Shown: positions 1 to 6,849 of the stretch, one piece after another
Position numbering within the stretch: the first letter of the stretch is position 1
Layout of the letters: every line of letters begins with the position of its first letter
NCBI GenBank assembly: GCA_031272205.1
Contig: JAISUH010000057.1
Location: forward strand, 1 to 34,437
DNA length: 34,437 bases
Source: Dysgonamonadaceae bacterium
Lineage (GTDB): Bacteria > Bacteroidota > Bacteroidia > Bacteroidales > Dysgonomonadaceae
Direction: 5' to 3'
Made by a program: the position numbers and the translations under genes
Notes under the pieces: generated by a model
Seen by the model: only the letters and a program-made list of their open reading frames with translations
Databases searched by the model: none
Told to the model about the DNA's origin: nothing

Positions 1-345
1 ATCTTCGTTTTGCGGACTGTTGAAAACCACGACGTCGCCTGCTTTCGGTTTGCGAAAGCCGGGCAGGCGGCGGTAGCCCCAATCTCTCTTTGCATCGGCT
101 TCCCGCCACGATTTGATATGCGTAAATCCGTTGATCAGCGGAATGTCGGCCCAACGGGCAGGCAATCGCCCGCCGTAAGTCAGTTTGTTTATCCACAACC
201 ATTCACCCGGTTTGATAGTCGGCTCCATGCTGTTGAAAGACACTTTGCAAGGCTCTCCGATTACGGTGCGTATCAAAATGGCAAGGCCGATGATGACAAG
301 AAAAAACACCACGACTTTTCGGATTCGTTTCAACCACTTTTTCAT
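1..345 (-). CDS. lepB: Signal peptidase I (S26 family), N-terminal part, cut by window edge
   Basis: N-terminal 115 residues of a type I signal peptidase, the membrane serine protease that removes signal peptides outside the inner membrane. After a basic N-terminus one membrane segment (about residues 11-29) is followed by the catalytic-serine motif SMEPT (Ser39), then PGEWLWINKLTYGGRLP and, near the edge, KAGDVVVFNSP, the conserved strand before the catalytic lysine. The lysine itself would lie outside the window. The start at 345 is set by an ATGA overlap with the stop of the upstream glycosyltransferase, so the gene is the last visible one of a seven-gene run. The position suggests a dedicated peptidase for the peptide encoded first in that run; this is inference. 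The family call is firm; whether it is the main LepB or a specialised copy cannot be told here. Confidence 0.9.
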   Translation of the reverse strand, partial: MKKWLKRIRKVVVFFLVIIGLAILIRTVIGEPCKVSFNSMEPTIKPGEWLWINKLTYGGRLPARWADIPLINGFTHIKSWREADAKRDWGYRRLPGFRKPKAGDVVVFNSPQNED

Positions 346-1829
346 TCTCTCTGTTTTTTAGAATACAGTATAAAGATATTCGAATATTGTGAATAAACCT
401 GATAAAATCGGTCTAATTTTTCTATCCAAACCGGAATGCTGCGGTATTCGACCCGAAAACCCTGTTTTTCCAAATAATCGGCCTCGTGATAGCAAGCCAG
501 CAACATCACCAAATCGTTATTTTGCAGACGCTCATCGGAATTTTGAGCTAAGACATTTTGAAGATTTTTGACCGATACCCTGTCATTGCTGTAAAAATGG
601 GGCGTTAACCCTTTTATATCGCCCAAGGTATAAGGGTTGCTCCAAGCAATGGTGTATAAACGAACCTGTTCGTAATTTTTGTCGAGATAGCGCAACATTT
701 CGATATTGCCATCGGAGGCGGGCTTAAACATCAGCAAAAGCAAACCACCCGCATTGACAATCATCATCACAACGCACACAGGCAGTGTAACGGCCCTGAA
801 CAATTTTGTTTTCCATTCGGGCAATAGCGATTGATACGCCATGATCAAAACAAAGGGTATGAAATTGACGGTCGGAAACAAAAAACGCAATTCCTTGTGC
901 GCAATCAGCGAATGAACAAGTATAAAGGGGACAAGGCACCAGACTGCCGGATTTTTGGGTTGAAAAACCACAAAAACAACTAAGGCAACCACAATCAGCC
1001 AACCAATCAGCGGTGTTGGGCGACTGACCATGTTTTCGAAATAATAATACCACGGAGAAGCGCCAAAATGGGGAGCCATTTCATCGATTAAAGTGGTTTT
1101 GAAGTAGTTCCAAGGCGCAAAAACAACATTCCCGTAATACCACGAATCCAGTAAGGAACAGGCTATTACGGTTAATGCGCCCCCCGAAAGCAAATACAGC
1201 AAATGGGCGGTTTTTTCCTTTTTTACCCATATAAGCCACAGGAAAAGCCCCAACAGAGAAATGCCCGTTTGATAACGAAACTCAAAGCAGAAAGCCCACA
1301 ACACCCCCATTCCAAAAAAATACATCCGTCTTTGGGGACGACAATCGGTCGTTTGTACAAGAAAAGCCACCACAAGCAACAGCAAAAAACCGGCCCATGC
1401 CTCGGAAGAAAAACGCACATTGATGGCAGGCAAAAACCACAACAAACACGAAAGCGCGACAAAAACGATCCGGTATTTTTCTTCAATTTGCGGCTTTACC
1501 GCTCTGATAAACAGCCTAATGCAAAACAATGCAAAAAGACAGGATATGATGCGTAAAACAGTTGCCTGCGAAAAAGGATTGCCGATACCCAGAGCGTTGA
1601 GCGTTTCGAAAACAAGCAAGGCTATCATCGGTTGCAAAGTGGGACGCATTTGTGAGTCGTACTCCCAGCAAAGGTCGCCGCCGGTATTCCAGCCGCCTTT
1701 CAAACCTGCAAATTCAATGATTTGATAATGCTCGTCGGGGTGGTGATAGCCGGTGCTGTTCAGCGCCGTGGTCAGATATACAACGACAACGACAGCGCCC
1801 AATAACCCATACTTACTTTTTTTGCTCAT
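342..1829 (-). CDS. GT-C fold glycosyltransferase, GT22/Alg9-PigB-like
   Basis: A 495-residue polytopic membrane protein with roughly ten hydrophobic segments. Right after the first one comes HHPDEHYQ (residues 29-36), the acidic motif in the first outer loop of GT-C glycosyltransferases, here closest in style to the mannosyltransferases of family GT22 (Alg9, PIG-B). Such enzymes use lipid-phosphate sugars and act on the outer face of the inner membrane. The start overlaps the end of the preceding GT-C gene by 17 bases and its stop overlaps the signal peptidase start (ATGA). Pairing with a second GT-C protein and a secreted Ser/Thr-rich peptide raises the idea that the peptide or its lipid carrier is glycosylated; the sugar and acceptor are unknown. 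The GT-C fold is fairly sure, the mannosyl specificity is not. Confidence 0.72.
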   Translation of the reverse strand: MSKKSKYGLLGAVVVVVYLTTALNSTGYHHPDEHYQIIEFAGLKGGWNTGGDLCWEYDSQMRPTLQPMIALLVFETLNALGIGNPFSQATVLRIISCLFALFCIRLFIRAVKPQIEEKYRIVFVALSCLLWFLPAINVRFSSEAWAGFLLLLVVAFLVQTTDCRPQRRMYFFGMGVLWAFCFEFRYQTGISLLGLFLWLIWVKKEKTAHLLYLLSGGALTVIACSLLDSWYYGNVVFAPWNYFKTTLIDEMAPHFGASPWYYYFENMVSRPTPLIGWLIVVALVVFVVFQPKNPAVWCLVPFILVHSLIAHKELRFLFPTVNFIPFVLIMAYQSLLPEWKTKLFRAVTLPVCVVMMIVNAGGLLLLMFKPASDGNIEMLRYLDKNYEQVRLYTIAWSNPYTLGDIKGLTPHFYSNDRVSVKNLQNVLAQNSDERLQNNDLVMLLACYHEADYLEKQGFRVEYRSIPVWIEKLDRFYQVYSQYSNIFILYSKKQRE

Positions 1830-3096
1830 AATCGTTCCGCAATTCCAGCATTTCTTTCAGTTCCTGTTTCAAGGTATCGGTATCGTGCCAAACACGACTG
1901 CGCAAATTGGCATAAATGCCCATATACAACAAAAAAGCCGTCAGCGCCGACATCAGCATGAATTTGTATCGACGGTATTTTTGCCCCCATTTCACGGCAT
2001 ACCACGCAAAAATAAATCCCGCGCCAATGATGGAAATATAGGCATAACGGTCGGCTACCACCGCAAAACGCGAAAGCGAAATCAGATGCAGCGCCACCGC
2101 GATATGCAATACAAAAAACAGCAAACCCAGCCGCAAAGCTTTGTGCACCGCTATTATTTTCCAAAAAGAAACGACCATGGCTATCAAAAACAAGGGGTAC
2201 AGGAGCAGCCACTCGGGCAAGGCTTCGCCCACCGTGGAAGGGAAGGGATATAAATACGACAGTTTGAAAGGCGCAAACGACTTGACAAGGTATTCAAACA
2301 ACGAATAACAGGCATACACCACCCGTTGCCACAACGGATAAGTGGGACCGGTATCGGTAAGCAATCCGCCCGTTTGCGAAAGAATAGTGAGCAAACCGCC
2401 CGCCACAGCCAAAAACAGAAAAGGAGCGACCTGCAACCACAGTTTTTTGTCTTTCAAATTGTAATGGGCTGCATAATAGATGATCAGCAACCACACAGGA
2501 AAAGTTACCGCCTGCTCTTTGCCGAAAAACGAAAAAACAGCCAGCACTATCGAAACTGCATAATAACGCCCATTTTTTCTTTGCAGAAAAAGCAAAAAGG
2601 CGTAGGTTCCCGCAAGGTAAAAGAACGCATAAACCAACACTTTCGACGCGCTCACCCAGGCCACCGACTCCACACCAATAGGGTGGATGACAAAAAACAG
2701 AGCCGTCAGGAAAGCCACCCAACGGGCCGTTCCGGCAGGCGTTTGGGGGGCACAGCGTTCAAGCAGTTTTAACAGGCAAAAATACACCATCAGCGCGTTG
2801 CCCGCGTGCAAGACCAAACTTGCCGCGTGAAAAGCCCCGGGCTGATAGCCAAACAGCGAATAAAGCGACAGGTACAGCAATTCGTTAAACGGCGCATACT
2901 GCCCGTGATAAAATTCCGTGAATATCGCCCAAAGATTGGCCGGCGTGAATCCTCCCTCGGTATATGCGTTCATCACCACCCACTGGTCGTCCCAGTTATA
3001 CAGGAAGTTGTTCGACAAAATCGGGAAATAAACACACACTCCTGCAATAATCAGTATGATGGGGTGGAAAAAACGGGAGGAAACGATCTCTTTCAT
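1813..3096 (-). CDS. GT-C fold membrane protein, TMTC/PMT-like
   Basis: A 427-residue polytopic membrane protein. Its N-terminal loop has FLYNWDDQWVV (Asp36-Asp37), followed by YAPFNELLYLSLYSLFGYQPGAFH and a Leu-His rich helix. This order closely follows the membrane domain of TMTC-type and bacterial protein O-mannosyltransferase-like proteins, in which an N-W-D-D motif precedes a 'Y-x-P-L' motif. The TPR tail usual in eukaryotic TMTCs is absent; the protein ends after the last membrane helix with a short charged tail. ATGA overlap with the upstream thioredoxin-like gene and 17-base overlap with the downstream GT-C gene place it firmly in the operon. By family it would transfer a sugar from a polyprenyl phosphate donor to protein or glycan outside the membrane; the acceptor is not known. 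Confidence 0.68.
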   Translation of the reverse strand: MKEIVSSRFFHPIILIIAGVCVYFPILSNNFLYNWDDQWVVMNAYTEGGFTPANLWAIFTEFYHGQYAPFNELLYLSLYSLFGYQPGAFHAASLVLHAGNALMVYFCLLKLLERCAPQTPAGTARWVAFLTALFFVIHPIGVESVAWVSASKVLVYAFFYLAGTYAFLLFLQRKNGRYYAVSIVLAVFSFFGKEQAVTFPVWLLIIYYAAHYNLKDKKLWLQVAPFLFLAVAGGLLTILSQTGGLLTDTGPTYPLWQRVVYACYSLFEYLVKSFAPFKLSYLYPFPSTVGEALPEWLLLYPLFLIAMVVSFWKIIAVHKALRLGLLFFVLHIAVALHLISLSRFAVVADRYAYISIIGAGFIFAWYAVKWGQKYRRYKFMLMSALTAFLLYMGIYANLRSRVWHDTDTLKQELKEMLELRNDYEQKK

Positions 3097-3656
3097 AAGA
3101 ATTCCTGAATATAAGAAAAATACTCGTTCGTTAAATCAGGAAAATCCACAATCGGCTGAAATGTGTGTTGCATTACAAAAGTGGTATCCATAATCCAAAA
3201 AAATGGTTTATACTGTTCTATCATTTGATGCGAAATTGTTTTTTTACAGTTATACACCGGATAATTTACTTTATTTTGTTCCAACCACAGATGAGCGTCT
3301 TTTTCTTTTTTGAAATTTGTCAGTATGATAATGTTTTTTGCTTGTGGCATCTTCTTTTGCAATAAATTATATTCAAAAATCCCACAATTTACACATTGTT
3401 TTTTCGATAAATACAAGACCAATTGAGTTTGATTTTTTATCCTTTCGACAATATTTTTATGTTCAGTATCGGTACAGTTGTGAAAATCTTCAGGATGAAA
3501 AACAACGCTGTTTTCTTTGAAGTTTTCTATTGCAGATTGTTTTAAGCGATACACATCACGACTTAATATTTCTGTTTTCTTCTGACTGTTTAAATGTAAA
3601 AACAAGATAAACATTAGTGTTGCAGCAACAAACAATATGATTTTTAAGTGCTTCAT
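3093..3656 (-). CDS. Membrane-anchored thioredoxin-fold protein with CVNC motif
   Basis: 187 residues: one N-terminal membrane anchor (about residues 4-22), then a periplasmic domain. A hydrophobic strand (LVLYLS) is followed by CVNC (Cys88-Cys91) and a helix, and a later strand reads FFWIMD; that is the layout of a thioredoxin fold with a redox-active CxxC. The end (P-D-L-T-x-E-Y-x-S-x-I-x-x-x-L) matches the end of the neighbouring frameshifted gene, so the two are tandem paralogs. I do not recognise a named family; a thiol-disulfide protein resembling the TlpA/redoxin group is the best reading. Base use is markedly A+T-rich. It lies 15 bases after the upstream paralog and overlaps the GT-C gene by ATGA. 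Possible role, by context only: handling the cysteines of the peptide encoded at 5530-6015. Confidence 0.6.
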   Translation of the reverse strand: MKHLKIILFVAATLMFILFLHLNSQKKTEILSRDVYRLKQSAIENFKENSVVFHPEDFHNCTDTEHKNIVERIKNQTQLVLYLSKKQCVNCGIFEYNLLQKKMPQAKNIIILTNFKKEKDAHLWLEQNKVNYPVYNCKKTISHQMIEQYKPFFWIMDTTFVMQHTFQPIVDFPDLTNEYFSYIQEFL

Positions 3657-3671
3657 TTTTTCTGTACCCCT

Positions 3672-3995
3672 TTATTCGGACAAAAGTTTCTTGATGTTTG
3701 ACAAATACTGTTGGGTAAGTTCCGGATAAGCCTTATCCGGAATGTAAAAGTCTGAAACAGTCATATCCGGATGCAGTACAAAATAATATGGATTATCATA
3801 ATCTTCTGCTATCCAATTAAAAGCATTTTGTGAAATACGAAAAAGGGGTAAATCTATTTTGTTCATTTTGATAAAAGTTGTATAATACTTTCTTATTTGA
3901 TAAGAACAAAAAATAACAACTCTTTTTTCGTATTGATTGGTAAACATTCTCTGCAAAATTCCTATTTCAGATTCATAACAAGTGTTACAATTCAA
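3672..3995 (-). pseudogene. C-terminal part of frameshifted thioredoxin-like gene
   Basis: 107 codons read from the in-frame TTG at 3995, which is unlikely to be a real start. The stretch begins with CNTC, a CxxC active-site motif, and ends with Y-P-E-L-T-x-x-Y-L-S-N-I-K-K-L, like the neighbour at 3093-3656. Adding one base in the A7 run at 4024-4030 (minus strand) joins the upstream reading frame to this one and restores the strand and motif as K-N-A-V-L-I-Y-R-Y-S-E-L-N-C-N-T-C. Together the two parts would give about 202 residues, close to the 187 of the paralog. The break may be a sequencing error, a true mutation or a slippage site; all three remain open. Without the join this half lacks a membrane anchor. 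Confidence 0.6.
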
Positions 3996-4279
3996 TTCTG
4001 AATATCGGTAAATGAGAACAGCGTTTTTTTAACCATACTTGATAATTTATGCTTTTTATTATCAATATCTTCGCAAAATATATCCGGAGCAATAATCCGA
4101 TACATTTGCTGATTTAGATTCATATTGAGATTGCATATCTCTGCCTTTTTTAATGAATCTTTTTGAATAACCTGTTTTTGTTCCCGTTTCATTTGTTCCG
4201 AATACTTCTTATTCAGAATAAAAAGAAACAACGTCGAGCATCCTATAATCAATACGATGATTCGTGTTTTATTTTTCAT
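3992..4279 (-). CDS. N-terminal part of frameshifted thioredoxin-like gene
   Basis: 95 codons that begin with a single membrane anchor (about residues 7-21), then a charged linker and I-A-P-D-I-F-C-E-D-I-D-N-K-K-H-K-L-S-S, a typical entry into a redoxin/TlpA-type domain ('P-D-F-...-G-K-x-x-x-L-S'). The frame then runs through A7 (4024-4030) and stops at 3992-3994, just where the other frame supplies the CNTC motif. The start overlaps the stop of the propeller lipoprotein by 11 bases. As read, it would make a membrane-anchored fragment without the active-site cysteines. See the entry at 3672-3995 for the other half. Confidence 0.6.
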   Translation of the reverse strand: MKNKTRIIVLIIGCSTLFLFILNKKYSEQMKREQKQVIQKDSLKKAEICNLNMNLNQQMYRIIAPDIFCEDIDNKKHKLSSMVKKTLFSFTDIQN

Positions 4280-5450
4280 TTACATTATAAATAATTAATA
4301 CCGGATTATCATCGTCTGAAAGTTTATTTACCATTTCCAAATATTTTTCTGCAAAATTCTGATTTTTAATGGTCTTTTCGTCAAATGGATAAACATGTCT
4401 TATCATTTCAGGTGAATGGACATTGATTAGTCTGTCATTTTCCATCATAGCGTGAGACGTACTCAAAAAAACAGGGAAATCACCAAACTCAGGGATTACA
4501 AACATCTCGCTTGTAGTAACTGTTTCTTTTTTCAATTTGTCATATATCACTCGAAATGTGTTAGAAATATCCAAAATAATATATTGAGATGTTTCCATGA
4601 TTTGATTTGCACCCGTCAAATATTTTTCAGCTATTGCTGTTTGCAAGGCGGTTCTACCATCACCAATGCAGAATGACTTTGGTAATTTTCTTTTTGGAAT
4701 ATCAATTTGGTAGCGTGGATTTATTTCTTTTTCATCTTGCAGAATCTCATATATAACATCTTCGGTACTGAATAAAATCAATGCTCTGTTTTGATACAAA
4801 GAGTAATAATTTTCTAAACCCCAACCACGATGAACTCTTTTATCTTTTGAAAAAGGTAAGAGACGCTCTACTTTTGTTTTACCTGTTTCAAGCGTAAAAA
4901 TATGATAATTCCCTTGTTTCGAATCACTCCAATCATTTACAATAAAATATTTTAAATCATCAAAAGTAAAAAATGTACTTCCCCAAGTATTTTGCAAAGA
5001 AACAGCACCAATATATTTTCCTTCAAAATCGTAGAACATGATCTTATTCAAAACGGGCAGTAATACTCCTACTTTATCTTTTAAAATCACCATATCATTT
5101 ACAACAGGCGGATATTCGCCGGGTCCCTGACCCAAAGCATGAATTTTCGAATGATAACTGCCATCTTTATTGAAAACAAAGACACTGGTAGTAAGTTCAT
5201 CATATACCAATATCTTATCTTCTCTTATATGAACTTTTGTAACTTCTCCAATTAAACATTCCTGATTTGTTTCCAATATAACTATCTCTGCCGAGTTGGG
5301 ATCCACTAAAAACGAAACATCCACTTCTTCTTTTGCTTTTTCTATATCTGCAACAATTATTTCCAAATCAAGTACATTGTTTTGATGTTTGTTTTGGCAG
5401 GCGCCACCCATGAGACTTATAACTAAAAGTAGAATCGATAAATTTTTCAT
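4269..5450 (-). CDS. 6-bladed beta-propeller lipoprotein
   Basis: 393 residues with a lipoprotein signal peptide ending in GGAC (Cys18). The segment from about residue 55 (I-L-E-T-N-Q-E-C-L-I-G-E-V, then I-L-V-Y-D, V-F-V-F-N-K-D-G and G-Q-G-P-G-E-Y) is diagnostic for the Bacteroidales 6-bladed beta-propeller family (DUF5128/DUF4934-like), normally an outer-surface or periplasmic lipoprotein. These proteins are often found next to NVEALA-type secreted peptides, as here, but their function is not established; binding of the neighbouring peptide or of a signal is a reasonable guess. The gene follows a strong intrinsic terminator (5465-5518) after the peptide gene, so it is probably made at a lower level than the peptide. 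The family call is firm, the role unknown. Confidence 0.85.
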   Translation of the reverse strand: MKNLSILLLVISLMGGACQNKHQNNVLDLEIIVADIEKAKEEVDVSFLVDPNSAEIVILETNQECLIGEVTKVHIREDKILVYDELTTSVFVFNKDGSYHSKIHALGQGPGEYPPVVNDMVILKDKVGVLLPVLNKIMFYDFEGKYIGAVSLQNTWGSTFFTFDDLKYFIVNDWSDSKQGNYHIFTLETGKTKVERLLPFSKDKRVHRGWGLENYYSLYQNRALILFSTEDVIYEILQDEKEINPRYQIDIPKRKLPKSFCIGDGRTALQTAIAEKYLTGANQIMETSQYIILDISNTFRVIYDKLKKETVTTSEMFVIPEFGDFPVFLSTSHAMMENDRLINVHSPEMIRHVYPFDEKTIKNQNFAEKYLEMVNKLSDDDNPVLIIYNVNEK

Positions 5451-5464
5451 GTCAAATAATATTT

Positions 5465-5518
5465 AAAAAATGTGTTAGACCTATTTTTATATTGATAAAA
5501 AAACATCTAACACATTTT
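5465..5518 (-). terminator. Intrinsic terminator between peptide and propeller genes
   Basis: A perfect 13-bp inverted repeat (5467-5479 pairing with 5506-5518; arm AAAATGTGTTAGA) with a 26-base loop, followed on the minus strand by a T run (5470-5465). It sits 12 bases past the peptide stop at 5530 and 17 bases before the propeller start. Because the rest of the run is tightly packed, it most likely acts as a leaky terminator or mRNA end that lets the first gene be made in excess. The flanking A and T tracts make it nearly symmetric. Confidence 0.8.
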
Positions 5519-5529
5519 ATTTTCACAAC

Positions 5530-6015
5530 TTAATGAGACCCTGTAGATTGATGACAAGACATAGCCCAGCAACCATCTCCTTTGTATGGACAAAGAGTTC
5601 TTATCCCGTCGATTTTTTTTGTTTGGTAATTTATCCCACCCTTTATATTATTTTTGTCCATATACACGGTTCCATCAGCAGCAATATAGGTTTCTAACAT
5701 ACAACGTTCGGGCCTTCCCAATAAATGTTTAAAATAGTCAGGATTTCCCCAACCTTCGTTATTTGAACCCGGACCCGTTGTACCTCCGCCACCTGTAGAG
5801 CTGCCACCATCACCGACAAAAGTTAAATTGGTGCTGCCTCCACCACCTCCGGTCGTGCTACCGCCGCCTGTTGTACCACTCTGCGCCAAGACTTCCGAAT
5901 GTAAGGTTTTGTTGTCCATCACGCCATAACCGTTCAGGGCGTGCCGCACATTGAAATACACGGCCGTGGCCAAGGTCAGGCAACCCACTATGGTTGTTAC
6001 TTTTATATTTTTCAT
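5530..6015 (-). CDS. NVEALA-type secreted peptide precursor, Gly/Ser/Thr-rich
   Basis: 161 residues. The N-terminus has a membrane-spanning leader (about 6-21), then F-N-V-R-H-A-L-N and, after a short spacer, L-H-S-E-V-L-A-Q-S-G (38-47). This follows the leader plan of the Bacteroidales NVEALA family (hydrophobic segment, 'N-V-x-x-A-L', 'NVEALA' site before Gly). A flexible tract of Gly, Ser and Thr (about 47-85) follows, then a compact tail with four cysteines (105, 142, 149, 154) in C...LCPYKGDGCWAMSC. NVEALA proteins are normally 70-100 residues with a Cys-rich end, so the Gly/Ser/Thr linker is unusually long here. It is the first gene of a seven-gene minus-strand run with redox, glycosyltransferase and signal-peptidase genes. 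Function of the family is unknown. The leader match is partial (SEVLAQ rather than NVEALA), so the family call is good but not certain. Confidence 0.72.
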   Translation of the reverse strand: MKNIKVTTIVGCLTLATAVYFNVRHALNGYGVMDNKTLHSEVLAQSGTTGGGSTTGGGGGSTNLTFVGDGGSSTGGGGTTGPGSNNEGWGNPDYFKHLLGRPERCMLETYIAADGTVYMDKNNIKGGINYQTKKIDGIRTLCPYKGDGCWAMSCHQSTGSH

Positions 6016-6274
6016 TTTGTATTGGTTTTATTTTCTATTAAAATTTCAAGATATGTTTTGTGTTTTTTGCGGTTGGAGCCAAAACACGGGGCTGAAATGA
6101 AGTTTTTTTGTTCTCGCCCGCCGGTAATCAACCCCTTACCGGCAGGCTTTGCCGCCAGCCCTATGCCGCCCGCACCGCCAAAAAACTTGCCGGAATTCCG
6201 GGAAAAAGAACAGGAACTGTTTGCGTAAACGATTGTTTTTTAGTATATCGCGCGTGAAGAGATACGTCTGAGTT

Positions 6275-6290
6275 ACACACACACACACAC
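6275..6290. repeat. (AC)8 dinucleotide repeat
   Basis: Eight uninterrupted AC units, (GT)8 on the minus strand, between a TAnnTTTG box at 6385 and the start of the peptide operon at 6015. Such tracts are rare in bacteria and can change length by slippage. Confidence 0.95.
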
Positions 6291-6384
6291 TAAAAAAATA
6301 TCGGGATTACACCAACTATTTCGTGTTAAAAAAACGTGTCGCTTTGTCAGAAAAAGTGTGTTCATAATTCTTTATTCGTTTTGA

Positions 6385-6392
6385 CAAAGATA
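6385..6392 (-). promoter_or_regulatory. Possible -7 box TATCTTTG far upstream of peptide operon
   Basis: Minus-strand match to the Bacteroidetes -7 element TAnnTTTG. It is the only clear match between the winged-helix gene and the peptide gene, but it is about 370 bases before the start at 6015, so its role is uncertain. Confidence 0.35.
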
Positions 6393-6430
6393 AAAAAAAA
6401 TACATTATACATCAATTTTCAGGTATTAAA

Positions 6431-6467
6431 AATGCGAAAAGCTGCCCGATTTAAACAGACAGCTTTT
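6431..6467 (-). terminator. Probable terminator of winged-helix gene
   Basis: Stem AAAAGCTG (6437-6444) pairing with CAGCTTTT (6460-6467), 15-base loop, followed on the minus strand by TTTTCGCATTTTT. It begins 46 bases past the stop at 6514. Confidence 0.55.
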
Positions 6468-6513
6468 AATCGTAAAAGTTTTACCGTGCAATGCCGCGCA
6501 TCGCACAACAGTT

Positions 6514-6711
6514 TCAATTCAGACTGACGAAAAGTTCTTTTTCTGCTTCTTCGAAAAGGACTTTCCCTTCACGTGCCAACCAACCCAATGCTGCATACAA
6601 ATCTTTTTCAGTCAGTTTCGATGCTTTTTTGAGTTCTTTTACTTCTTTGCGGCCGGCTCCATCAAGCAAGCTCCAAACTTTTCCGGCATTACTTCCAATT
6701 TTTTCAATCAT
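6514..6711 (-). CDS. Small winged helix-turn-helix protein (DUF2582-like)
   Basis: 65 residues, complete: M-I-E-K-I-G-S-N-A-G-K-V-W-S-L-L, then K-E-V-K-E-L-K-K-A-S-K-L-T-E-K-D-L-Y-A-A-L-G-W-L-A-R-E-G-K-V and a final beta hairpin. This is the full winged-helix fold (three helices and wing) of a small Bacteroidetes family, whose members are usually 65-75 residues long. DNA binding is likely from the fold, but no target is known. It has its own promoter box (6752-6759) and terminator, so it is transcribed separately from the coaE operon that lies upstream on the same strand. Confidence 0.8.
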   Translation of the reverse strand: MIEKIGSNAGKVWSLLDGAGRKEVKELKKASKLTEKDLYAALGWLAREGKVLFEEAEKELFVSLN

Positions 6712-6751
6712 TTTAGTTCAATTAAAATAGTTCATAACCTAATTAACACCG

Positions 6752-6759
6752 CAAAGGTA
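6752..6759 (-). promoter_or_regulatory. -7 box TACCTTTG of winged-helix gene
   Basis: Minus-strand TAnnTTTG match 40 bases before the start at 6711, in a gene-free A+T-rich gap of 138 bases after coaE. Confidence 0.65.
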
Positions 6760-6849
6760 GCGTATTTCAAGTTAACCGGCAAAAATTAAGGAAGTAAATC
6801 GAACTAAACAACTGACATTCTATTAAAGAAAGCGCCCGTTATTTATTCT

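Larger units (their letters stand above)
6016..6513. other. Intergenic region upstream of the peptide operon
   Basis: No convincing gene. Contents: a perfect 8-bp hairpin GCCGGTAA/TTACCGGC (6120-6143), not followed by a T run on either strand; an (AC)8 tract (6275-6290); a minus-strand TATCTTTG box (6385-6392); and the terminator of the winged-helix gene (6431-6467). A plus-strand frame of about 43 codons around 6097-6228 is Pro-rich and has no support. If the box at 6385 drives the peptide operon, the leader would be about 360 bases and contain both the hairpin and the dinucleotide repeat. Confidence 0.6.

Noticed and set aside
10-396. Plus-strand frame of 128 codons at the left edge
   Set aside because: It lies opposite the signal peptidase I gene, whose minus-strand frame has clear catalytic motifs.
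6120-6143. GCCGGTAA/TTACCGGC hairpin as a terminator
   Set aside because: Perfect 8-bp stem, but no T run follows on either strand and no gene ends close by.
5941-6228. Plus-strand Pro-rich frame upstream of the peptide gene
   Set aside because: Overlaps the peptide start region, has no promoter box and no recognisable motif.
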